A stretch of 64,000 nt of DNA from Steromphala cineraria. Its lineage: Eukaryota > Mollusca > Gastropoda > Trochida > Trochidae. The stretch spans positions 51,414,082 through 51,478,081 of the forward strand of contig OU744735.1 in assembly GCA_916613615.1 (NCBI GenBank), in the 5' to 3' direction. A program made the translations under genes and the position numbers. This document shows, one piece after another, positions 23,001 through 34,000 of the stretch. Every line of letters starts with the position of its first letter. Position 1 is the first letter of the stretch. The notes below the pieces were generated by a model. That model searched no databases. It was not told the origin of the DNA and worked only from the letters and a program-made list of their open reading frames with translations.

Positions 23001-24440
23001 AGAGGCGGTCATACCGTAATCTCCCAAAAACCAACACTAAGTAACCCTTTTATTCAAACAACAATTTCTGAAGGTACCAAGGAATACGTGCACCACCTTC
23101 TAAGTATACTCACATTAAAGGTAATTCAATTGCCCATCCAATGAGGTATCGTACGTTATATTACATAGAGGCGGTCATACCGTAATCTCCCAAAAACCAA
23201 CACTAAGAAACCCTATATTGTAGTTCTTTCAAACAACAAATTCTGAAGGTACCAAGGAATACGTGCACCACCTTCTAAGTATACTCAAATTAAAGGTAAT
23301 TCAATTGCCCATCCAATGAGGTATCATACGTTATATTACATAGAGGCGGTCATACCGTAATCTCCCAAAAACCAACACTATGTAACCCTATATTGTAGTT
23401 CTTTCAAACAACAAATTCTGAAGGTACCAAGGAATACGTGCACCACCTTCTAAGTATACTCAAATTAAAGGTAATTCAATTGCCCATCCAATGAGGTATC
23501 ATACGTTATATTACATAGAGGCGGTCATACCGTAATCTCCCCAAAACCAACACTAAGTAACCCTTTTATTCAAACAAAAAATTCTGAAGGTACCAAGGAA
23601 TACGTGCACCACCTTCTAAGTATACTCAAATTAAAGGTAATTCAATTGCCCATCCAATGAGGTATCATACGTTATATTACATAGAGGCGGTCATACCGTA
23701 ATCTCCCAAAAAACAACACTAAGTAACCCTTTTATTCAAACAAAAAATTCTGAAGGTACCAAGGAATACGTGCACCACCTTCTAAGTATACACAAATTAA
23801 AGGTAATTCAATTGCCCATCCAATGAGGTATCATACGTTATATTACATAGAGGCGGTCATACCGTAATCTCCCAAAAAACAACACTAAGTAACCCTTTTA
23901 TTCAAACAAAAAATTCTGAAGGTACCAAGGAATACGTGCACCACCTTCTAAGTATACTCAAATTAAAGGTAATTCAATTGCCCATCCAATGAGGTATCAT
24001 ACGTTATATTACATAGAGGCGGTCATACCGTAATCTCCCAAAAACCAACACTATGTAACCCTATATTGTAGTTCTTTCAAACAAAAAATTCTGAAGGTAC
24101 CAAGGAATACGTGCACCACCTTCTAAGTATACTCAAATTAAAGGTAATTCAATTGCCCATCCAATGAGGTATCTTACGTTATGTTACATAGAGGCGGTCA
24201 TACCGTAATGTCCCAAAAACCAACACTATGTAACCCTATATTGTAGTTCTTTCAAACAACAAATTCTGAAGGTACCAAGGAATACGTGCACCACCTTCTA
24301 AGTATACTCAAATTAAAGGTAATTCAATTGCCCATCCAATGAGGTATCATACGTTATATTACATAGAGGCGGTCATACCGTAATGTCCCAAAAACCAACA
24401 CTAATTAACCCAATAAGGAATATGCTCACCTTTTCTAAGT
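20048..24440 (+). repeat. Left satellite arm, about 26 units of 166/175 bp
   Basis: Units start GGTACCAAGGAATACGTGCA, at 20048, 20214, 20380, 20546, 20712, 20887, 21053, 21220, 21386, 21552, 21718, 21893, 22059, 22234, 22400, 22566, 22741, 22907, 23073, 23248, 23423, 23589, 23755, 23921, 24096 and 24271, with a decayed partial unit to about 24465. Two length classes differ by 9 bp: CCCTTTTATTCAAAC (166) or CCCTATATTGTAGTTCTTTC (175). Rare variants recur at multi-unit spacing, showing block amplification. Confidence 0.93.
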
Positions 24441-24465
24441 ATATTTAAATTAAAGGTAAATATCA

Positions 24466-25451
24466 TATAACATTCAGTATGCACACCACATTTCAGATTC
24501 ATGTTTAGTTATTAAGGAACATTTGTAGAGCTTGTTTAGTGAAATTTAAAGATATACAATGTATGCTTTAACCGACGTCATTCTTGGTGGGGTTTTTTAT
24601 TTGCTTTGGTCAGTTTGTAGATGGTATACCAACTCAAAACAAAGGGCTTTGTGAAACTTTAATTTCATCATGTATGACCATGAGTTGGATTCGAACCCGG
24701 GACCTCTACATTGTATATATTCAAAGTGATTCGGTTATGCCATGCCAGTATTGCGTGTTTATTTGTATATAACTATATATCTACAGCAAAATTAAATACT
24801 CTATGACTATTTAAGAAATCAAGTTAATACTTTTGAAAGCTAACTCAGATTTGTAATATAAATAAATATGTTGTCCTTCAGTCAAGACATATTAGACCCG
24901 CAAAGAATGTCAGAGCAATGAGTATGCATAGGAAATAATGTTTATATGTAACTTAGTTAGAAAACAGAATTATCGGTGGGAGTGTAAACCAAATAAATAC
25001 CCAGATCGCCCAGAAAAATATGGATACGAACTCTATTCGGGCTACGCCTTTGTGTATATTTGCCATAGCCTCTCGTCATCGGCCTGTTTTGTATTAAATA
25101 ACCTCCTGTGTGCCATAAACTCTACTCTTTTCTCGTTTCAATACCGTACTTTTAATTTTAATTCCCAACTTAACCCTCTAAGTAACCCTTGTTTCTCTTA
25201 CCTCACCTAATGCTATACCGAGTAAATGATAACACGCTACAGAGAGGTAATAGAAAATAGACTCGTATAGGCGTCACCCGAGCTTAGTTATTGCCATAAC
25301 CCGAGACAATCAGGTTATGTGTTGGCCTACACTCACGAGGAACACTCCGGCAAAGGTGGACATGAGATAACGATGCAAACTTTAACCCTTGCCTTGCCAT
25401 ACCCCTCTTGGTATTATTTGATTGATAACCCTCATTTTACAGTATATATTT
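24466..25451. other. Central loop of the foldback element
   Basis: Unique sequence between the arms. Open frames at 24584-24772, 24938-25210 and 25319-25513 show no recognisable domain, and the last runs into the satellite. A tRNA-like B box lies at 24686-24710. I find no transposase, reverse transcriptase or Helitron signature by eye. Confidence 0.6.
24680..24765 (-). mobile_element. tRNA-like (SINE-type) fragment in the loop
   Basis: The minus strand reads AGGTCCCGGGTTCGAATCC, a near-perfect B box and T arm. About 40 nt upstream is TGGCATGGCATAACCG, which could be a decayed A box. The T stem does not close (CCGGG against CCAAC) and no acceptor stem is seen, so this is not a working tRNA gene; a SINE head is more likely. 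Confidence 0.4.
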
Positions 25452-26559
25452 TACCGCCTCTATGTAATATAACGTACGATACCTCATTGGATGGGCAATT
25501 GAATTACCTTTAATGTGAGTATACTTAGAAGGTGGTGCACGTATTCCTTGGTACCTTCAGAATTTTTTGTTTGAATAAAAGGGTTACTTAGTGTTGTTTT
25601 TTGGGAGATTACGGTATGACCGCCTCTATGTAATATAACGTACGATACCTCATTGGATGGGCAATTGAATTACCTTTAATGTGAGTATACTTAGAAGGTG
25701 GTGCACGTATTCCTTGGTACCTTCAGAATTTTTTGTTTGAATAAAAGGGTTACTTAGTGTTGTTTTTTGGGAGATTACGGTATGACCGCCTCTATGTAAT
25801 ATAACGTATGATACCTCATTGGATGGGCAATTGAATTACCTTTAATTTGAGTATACTTAGAAGGTGGTGCACGTATTCCTTGGTACCTTCAGAATTTTTT
25901 GTTGAAAGAACTACAATATAGGGTTTCTTAGTGTTGGTTTTTGGGAGATTACGGTATGACCGCCTCTATGTAATATAACGTACGATACCTCATTGGATGG
26001 GCAATTGAATTACCTTTAATTTGAGTATACTTAGAAGGTGGTGCACGTATTCCTTGGTACCTTCAGAATTTTTTGTTTGAATAAAAGGGTTACTTAGTGT
26101 TGGTTTTTGGGAGATTACGGTATGACCGCCTCTATGTAATATAACGTATGATACCTCATTGGATGGGCAATTGAATTACCTTTAATTTGAGTATACTTAG
26201 AAGGTGGTGCACGTATTCCTTGGTACCTTCAGAATTTTTTGTTTGAATAAAAGGGTTACTTAGTGTTGGTTTTTGGGAGATTACGGTATGACCGCCTCTA
26301 TGTAATATAACGTATGATACCTCATTGGATGGGCAATTGAATTACCTTTAATTTGAGTATACTTAGAAGGTGGTGCACGTATTCCTTGGTACCTTCAGAA
26401 TTTTTTGTTTGAATAAAAGGGTTACTTAGTGTTGGTTTTTGGGACATTACGGTATGACCGCCTCTATGTAATATAACGTATGATACCTCATTGGATGGGC
26501 AATTGAATTACCTTTAATTTGAGTATACTTAGAAGGTGGTGCACGTATTCCTTGGTACC
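25452..26559 (-). repeat. Right satellite arm, 7 inverted units
   Basis: The same unit as the left arm in inverse orientation, with GGTACC at 25550, 25716, 25882, 26056, 26222, 26388 and 26554. One interval is the long class (CTACAATATAGGG), shortened by one base. The outermost unit joins the unique terminal segment through CCCTAGGTCGAC, as at the left end. Confidence 0.93.
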
Positions 26560-26729
26560 CTAGGTCGACTTTTCTGAATAAGTAACTGGAAAAACTGAAT
26601 ATCGAATAAGGAATAAGGAATAAGTAACCAACTTCACACTGCCAACAGCATGCCGCATTTGGCAAATTGTCTCACATTAGCCAAGGTGAGAAACATAAAT
26701 ACAGTAAACTTATTAATTTCATATACATT

Positions 26730-26913
26730 TTATGTTTTCAAGTACAGAGAATCCACGGAAGGAATATGGTCTCTGTTACACCCGTCAGTGGTACAACAGA
26801 AGGTACAGTTGAAGTTGAAGCTGTAGGTTGAATCTGGATGGAAGCCAATACACTCTGGTTTGATGGTTGTTTCTTTCAGCCATCTCTCATCACATTCGTT
26901 AATGGTAGCACAT
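26730..26913 (-). CDS. Copy B exon 11: end of LU3 and stop codon
   Basis: Acceptor CATTACAG|ATGTGC. Encodes CATINECDERWLKETTIK, PECIGFHPDSTYSFNFN, CTFCCTTDGCN and a short tail RDHIPSVDSLYLKT, then TAA at 26730-26732. CCxxDxCN is the classic LU signature. No AATAAA is seen in the 86 bp before the foldback element begins. Confidence 0.9.
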
Positions 26914-27972
26914 CTGTAATGAAGATGTATAACAATTGGTAATATTATACGACAATTATAATTAGTAGCTGAACACACAAGCCAAAGTTCCTTTGCACTA
27001 AGTCAATGTAACTGTGCTGACCAAAAATACTTTTTTGTGACCACTTTATAACTTTGTAATCTTCCAGTGTTGTAGATGTCTTCATTGTGAACTTACGATT
27101 TAGTGTAGGTCTTCTGTCCATCCTGACGATTGACCACTCCAGTCATACACAGGGTCGAGTCGGCTGGACAGCTGGTCAAACTCCCATCACACTGACCACT
27201 ACATACTTCACACTGGCGTGCTGGGGGTAGGGAGGTGGTATAAACACAGAATTAGTCAGATATCAAAAGACGACTACTGCACATACCCTTGATATAAAGC
27301 TAATCACGCACGTTGTCTAAATGGAGAGTGATTAACAAGTGAAAAGTTCAAAATTTGGTCACACCCAAGGTGAAAACATGACATCCAAATATATATTTCT
27401 TGCTGACATTTTGGACTCAATTACATATCGATATCTGTTATTTGTGTATAATGAAAAGATAATATATGTTGCATGTCCACATAAATACTTCAACACTCAA
27501 ACTTCAAACACTTTAACACTCAAGCTTCAAACATTTCAACACTACAACGTTCAAACTTCAAGCACTTCAACACTCAAAATCCAAACAATTCAACACTTAA
27601 ACTTCAAGCACTTCAACACTCAATCTTCAAACACGTCAACACCCAAACTTCAAACACTCAAACTTCTAACACTTCAACACTCAAACGTCAAACACTTCAA
27701 CGCTCAAACTTCAACACTCAATTACAAAACACTTCACCACTTAAACATCAAACATTTCAACACCCAAATTTCAAACACTTCAACACTCAATTTCAAAACA
27801 CTTCAACACTCAAAATCCAAACAATTCAACACTTAAACTTCAAACACGTCAACACTCAATCTTCAAACACTTCAAACACTCAAACTTCAAACACTTCAAC
27901 ACTCAAACACTCTGGCAATCAAAGATGTCAAACAAAAAAACTGGTATAGAATGTCAATAGGCTAACCGACAG

Positions 27973-28007
<35 letters not shown>

Positions 28008-31000
28008 GGTGTTGTTGCTGAGGGCGTTGAAGTAGTTGTTGTTGTGGTGGTAGTTGTAGTTGGAGGTGGGCGAAGAGAACTGATGGTGTTGCATCTTGTG
28101 GTGTCACAGCACCGACCAGCGGTCACAAGGGGAACCCTGTCACCCAACGCACGACCAAACAGTCCCACATCATCCAGTTCACCTAGGGTCACTATCCGCA
28201 TTCCTTAACGGTGAAAGTTATGAAAAGATATATTTTGGAAAAAAGTAATCAGATTTTATAGTACCGCAATCCTAGGTGTTCAAGGTTTAGTAAAGATTCA
28301 TTTTAGAAAATATAATATAAGTCAAGTGATGATTTGTGGAAGGTTCAGTGTCTACACTCTACGGAGGGTCGCTGTGCTGCAATCGTTAGTGTTCGAAGTT
28401 TAGTAAAGGTAATGAATGTAATCAGATTTTATACAAGTGGTGTTTTGTGGAAGGTTTATAGCCTCCACTTGACGGAGGGTCGCTGTACCGCAATTATTAG
28501 TGTTAACAAAATACAAAATATCGGATCATATTTCATTTCAGTTCTGCTAAATGTTTATATTATACTTTGATAAGTTTCAAATGAATTAAAAAATATGTCG
28601 TGTTCTAGTTACAACCATGATTTTTAAAGACTCTACATGGTACCTTGATTAGTTACATGGAATTTTGTATTATTTGCATTCTTATTTTGTTTTGATTGAA
28701 ATTTAAAACTGTTTGAAAAAATTAATCTTTTCAGGCTAAGGATTTCTTCTTACCTTTTGCTTTATGCACCCTGATTGATAATTGATTTCTCCATAGTGGA
28801 TGGATTCCTGAACATAACACACCTGTTGAGAGATGTTCAATTTTAGAATCATTCGGGAAAATGACAATGAATGAATGAATGAATGAGTGTCTTTATTTCC
28901 TCGAATGGCATTTGAAGACTACAAAGCAAATACCGAATTCGAAGAATACTTAAAATGACGACGTTTAACACTGCTATATTGTGTAATTGCCTGTCAAATC
29001 AAAAGTCGTGTTAAGATCAATTGAACTCTCTAGAAGTAAAGATAAAATTATGACTTTTTTGCAATGAAAATATTTATTCAATAAAAATAATCATGAAATA
29101 TCATTTATTGCTTCGTGTTTAGTAGAACCCTACAGAGGTAGTCAAATAATAGAATCTTGATCTTACACAAAGTGTGTTGTAATTAAATCACTTTCAAAAG
29201 ACGATTTCATTATTCAAAAAAAAAATTACAAAGTGTGTAGTCGAATAAATTCTCGTTTTCCCAAGCATGCTGTAATGAACGAATCTTGTAAAAAAGCTTA
29301 CGAAATAGCGCCCCTGATTGCATAAATATTTTAATTGCATCATATATATCCCTTTCTTGGTCGAGAATGTCCATATTATGACAGAGGTTAGAGAAGAACG
29401 CTACCTCTGTGAGGAGATATGACTGTGTACCTCACCTCATTATGACCGCAGTTCTGGGTAGAATCACATAACCACTTCTCGTTCCTCTTATTGCATACGT
29501 TACAGGTTGACACACCTTTACAGAATGTACAAGAAATCAATGTCACAAGGTAAGATAAACTAACATTAAAAAAAAACGTCCCGTCTATATTTTATTCTGG
29601 ATTCTCGATAGAACAAAATTATAACAAAATTGTACCTTAACCACTGAATTTTGTGCGTTTAAGCGATGTGTTTCTTCAGATAGTGTCTTGGCATATATAA
29701 GAATGGTGTCATTTTTTAATTATCTTTCGTGATTTGTGATGTGTGTGAAAAAACAAAAGGGGACGTTTCTTTTTTATTTGTTAGTTTACATTGCAATTTG
29801 TCGTAAAACATATCTTCACCTTCGATAAAAAAAAATCATTTGTCAATATTCATATTTTGATCATAATTTGAGGAATTTATTCGAAAATATCAGTCACAGA
29901 AAGACTTAAATTCTTTTCCATCGTTAACATTTGTTTAAGTCACATTCAGACTATTCAAAATGAATTTTCACATAGATTTTTTGAAGAAACAGTCATGTTT
30001 TGCCATTATTTGGGAGCAAATAACCAGAGTCAGAATTGACTTATCAAAGTAGTAAATTAAGTATTTCTTGTTGAATGGTGCTTTTACCTGAAAGGAAGGG
30101 GTGTTCAAGATGCACTGAAATGGAAACGAACTGTTTAAGGCATACACATCTAGTCATGTAATACTTGCAGACCTAGGTTTGAAACTTTTGGCTTCAAGGA
30201 AGTTTTCAGCGTTACGTAAACTAAGAAATTGTTCACCGTAAGCCAACTTGAAAGTATCTATTCATTTTTAAGACTTAAATATCTCCAGAGATCAGACAAA
30301 TACGATAGGCTATTCATTCACATTTGAAGCAAAGCTACATCGCTACACCCGCAAAACATTTTTTTCAAAAGCTTTCTCTTAAAATCCTTATTACTGTAAA
30401 ATGATTGCCTACATTCTAACATTATTGATAATGTCATGTATTTGGGTAATAACTGACTACGATGAATACAATGTTTATTCCCTAAGTTACATTATTAACT
30501 TAACTTGTATCAAATGCTTTCTTTAAGGAATTGTTATCAATCTAGAGTTCATTTCTCCTGAACCTATTTAACCTCTATATCCACACCTTGATAAAAGGAG
30601 AAACATAGTATACTATAGAAACATACATAGTGATTAGTTACAACGGCTTTTTATTAGCTCAAGCCTCAATATGATATGGAGTGAAATAAAATCCATCACA
30701 TTAGATAAAAATAGAGCCATGGGCTCTGTAGCTCATCAGGCTTTACGTTTGATTACGCTATACATATGTATAGGGTGTGGCCAATGTGGTAGGGGCCATG
30801 GGGCAACCAAAGCTACACTTTATATAATCTCACTAGATAAGGAGTTTGTACACAAAGATTCAGCTTTCTAGGCCTTCTGCTTCTGGAGAAGAAGATGAAA
30901 ATAGGTTTTTAGGGCATGGTCCCTAAGGCCCTTATTAGGGGCCACAGGGCCACCAAAGCTACAATTTATAATCCTCACTAGTCAAGGAGTCTGTACACAA

Positions 31001-34000
31001 GGTTTTAGCTTTCTAGACCTTATGCTTCTGGAGAAAAAGATAAATAATTCAGCTCTCTTGGGCTTCTGCTTCTGGAGAAGAAGATGAAAATTAGTTTTAA
31101 GGGCGTAGTCCCTGTGGTCCTTAATTGGGGTCACAGGGTCACAAAAGTTACAAATTAGAATCTCCACATGCCACAGCTAAAAATCAAATGCACCGCTTCC
31201 CTTTATTCACATTTGGCATGTCAGATGTTTTTATTCTGGGTCGGTTGGACAGCAATGTTTGAGTTGCAAAAAACAAGTTTTATTCCAAATACAACTTTGT
31301 TCTAAAGGACGTGTGCTATGATACATGAATTATTTAAGGATGTAATTCAACAACATAACATTTATCAAGACAAATAACTCCTTCTCGATACTAAAGGTGT
31401 CTTCAAATTCAAGTAACCAAAAGGCTAATTTGATTTTTCCGGTGAATGAATCATTTCACTTAATGTCTGTGTACTCTTATGTAGCTGGACAAATGTCCAC
31501 TGGCTATTTGTTTATAATGTGTTGCATTTGACATGGAATTCGTACAAGCTTTTTGCGAGATATCCCTTCAGGAATAAGTGAAGTATTCGGCTCACACTCG
31601 GATATCTCAGGTTCGAATCCCGCAGGAAGTTTATTTGTGACATAAAAGCATTATTACGAGCTTCGGCTCTTTCGATAGGGTATTGACTTTCCCCTCTACT
31701 TCCGGTTTCGTATTCCAATAGAGGTGAATCCTGCTGAAGGTTTATTTGTGTCAAGATGACAAAAAATCAAAGCATTATGACGAGCTTCGGCTCTTTCGCA
31801 TCGGTAGGGTGTTTGACCAGTCTGATTAAAATCGACCGTGCTCCAAGGAATAAAATATAAAGCTGGGTGAAGATCGAACCCCACTAGAGATAATATTTTT
31901 ACACTTTTTTCCTCGAATCACAGCCAATTTTAATCAGACTGGGTGTTTGACTAAAGTATGCCCTGTACTTTCGGTTTCGAATTCCAATAGAGATGATTAC
32001 ACATGTACTTCCTACCTTTATGTGCGCACTTATGAAGGATACAGTTGTCCCCAGAGCAGCAGTCTTCACAAACTACCTTAATGTCATGGCTGTGGTCGTG
32101 GTGGCTATGGCAAGAAGCACTCTGAGGTGAAAAATGTCAAAATCGAAATTTCAAAATCGACATTTTTCTCATATGCATCCTCAATAACTTTTAATTATGA
32201 ACGGAATTAATCGATATGATATCGCTCGCGTTTTCCATGACCAATTTAAGTTTCATTTTCTTAAAGTCTAATCTGTAAAAAAAAATACATACCTTTATAC
32301 ATCCAGCATTTATACTGTATTGATCAATGTGCAAGTGGCCAATGTTTGGCTCAGTAACATACACAAAGCATTCCTGAAATGAAAGTGTCATGAACGGTGA
32401 TTCAGTTCTATAAGGGTAAACTACTTTGTCAATTGATATTAAGTTGTAGCGAGATCTTAAATCGATATATATCAATTCATAGTGCTGTACTTATGGGTTC
32501 GATGCCAAATATGCTCGTAAATATCTTCACAAATTATAAAAATGAGCGACGACTATCCATTGTAAGACAAATTGTCATTTGTGCAATTCCATCAGAAACC
32601 TGTCGTTACAATAGAGAGAGTGTGTGAATAATACTATACCTGTCTGTAACACAGTATATACCAAATGTTTCTACGCTGGATGAAGATATTTAAAGTGACA
32701 CAGAGTATCTTTCTTAAAATGTTATTTGGTTTTGATAATCTACAAAATATCTAATATGCTGATTGAAGTTCATATCTCATCACTGGACTTGCAAATATAT
32801 CCATTTATGCATAATATCTCTTAAATGCTTGATTTTATGGAAAAATCAAGAAAACATCTCAAATATGTTTAATATTCGAAATTATGCATCCAATTAATCT
32901 ACCTATTAGTTACAATACCTAATAAACACTATCGAATCGAATATATCTTCCTGTCAGCTTATGACAAGGTTTCAAAATTACGTTTCGCGAATTTGCGCGC
33001 TCCACTCGAGCCACATTGTCCGGTTTTCGATCAAAATCCCGACTTTGAATGGCCGTATTGTCGCTCTAATGTACTGATTGACCTTTAACTTGTTATTTTC
33101 AGTAACAGTTATTGGTTCCCGATGTAATAACATCGATTTCAAAATTTGACATACATGTATGTGATTCTATCAACATACCCTGTGTCTCTTTAACTGTAGA
33201 CCCCCACCTACTGTTTCTATCTGACATCATTGATGGTATACATCATATGTCGGTGTTGTTGTTTACTCAATGTAGGTATAGATAAAGTTATAAGATTGTG
33301 CACTCGCCAAAAATCATCATTACACTTCTTATACATGTATGATTATTATGCTCTGCCAAAGTTTGGTGATGAATTACCATGTTGAAGTCTCACAGTACTG
33401 TGAATGTCGGCGTGTCCGTATTAACATAAATGCAGGTACAGTTTTTAGATTGTCCACCATTGCACTTCCTATATGTTTAAAGTTGGAGCTGACTAACAAT
33501 GTTGAAGTCTCTCAGTTCTGGTCAGCAACTGAGCAATTCTGCGCCGCTTCCAACTAAAGTATATTACCCCGATCACGCCTTCCAGTAAATGAACAAGCAT
33601 CATTACAGATTTAGACTGAACAGTTCAACCTTTTTCATATCTCGTTATGCATGGCGTTGTTTACAGTAGTGACACGCGAGGTCTTCGTACGTTTTCAATG
33701 ATATGAAATAAGTTGTTTATTCATTTATTTATAAAAAGTTAAATTATTACAAATGAATTCTGGGAATAAATTTTTTTTTTACCCCTGCCTAACTAATGTT
33801 TCAAAGTACACAGTTGGTTATTTTATATTTCTTAAGAAATTGTCAATTCAAAATGAGAGGTATATTATTTCTGTCTCAGATTGTTTCTATCTTATACTTA
33901 GCTTGTACTTATAACCTCTATCGTTGTTAGATTGTGTGCATCCTTCAGTGTACTTCAATATGCCAATCCAGCAATATCCTCTCGTTGACTCATAACAAAC

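Larger units (their letters stand above)
19964..26643. mobile_element. 6.7-kb foldback-type element with satellite arms
   Basis: Both ends carry the same unique segment of about 85 bp in inverted orientation, beginning GGCAGTGTGAAGTTGGTTAC; the two copies differ at about one position. Inside each end comes a tandem array of a 166/175-bp unit, again in opposite orientation left and right, around a central loop of about 1 kb. AACA immediately flanks both edges (19960-19963 and 26644-26647), a candidate 4-bp target duplication. Long inverted arms made of short tandem repeats are the hallmark of foldback transposons. No transposase is recognisable, so it would be non-autonomous. It separates copy B from the LU3 relic and begins only 86 bp after the copy B stop codon. 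Near-identity of its ends suggests recent origin. Confidence 0.8.

Noticed and set aside
20048..24440. Regularly repeated units resembling a CRISPR array
   Set aside because: The whole 166/175-bp unit repeats with no unique spacers, the host is a eukaryote, and no cas genes are present.
24680..24765. A functional tRNA gene in the foldback loop
   Set aside because: Only the B box and T loop are convincing; the T stem and acceptor stem do not close.
27339..27836. 165-codon plus-strand frame
   Set aside because: Made of the CACTCAAACTTCAAA minisatellite in an intron; no start context or non-repeat domain.
28131..28136. GGTGACAG|GGTTCC as acceptor of copy B exon 9, and GATGATAG|ACATGC in copy A
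   Set aside because: Both need a phase-2 upstream exon, but exon 8 ends in phase 0. The acceptor before GAATGC fits in A and aligns with B.
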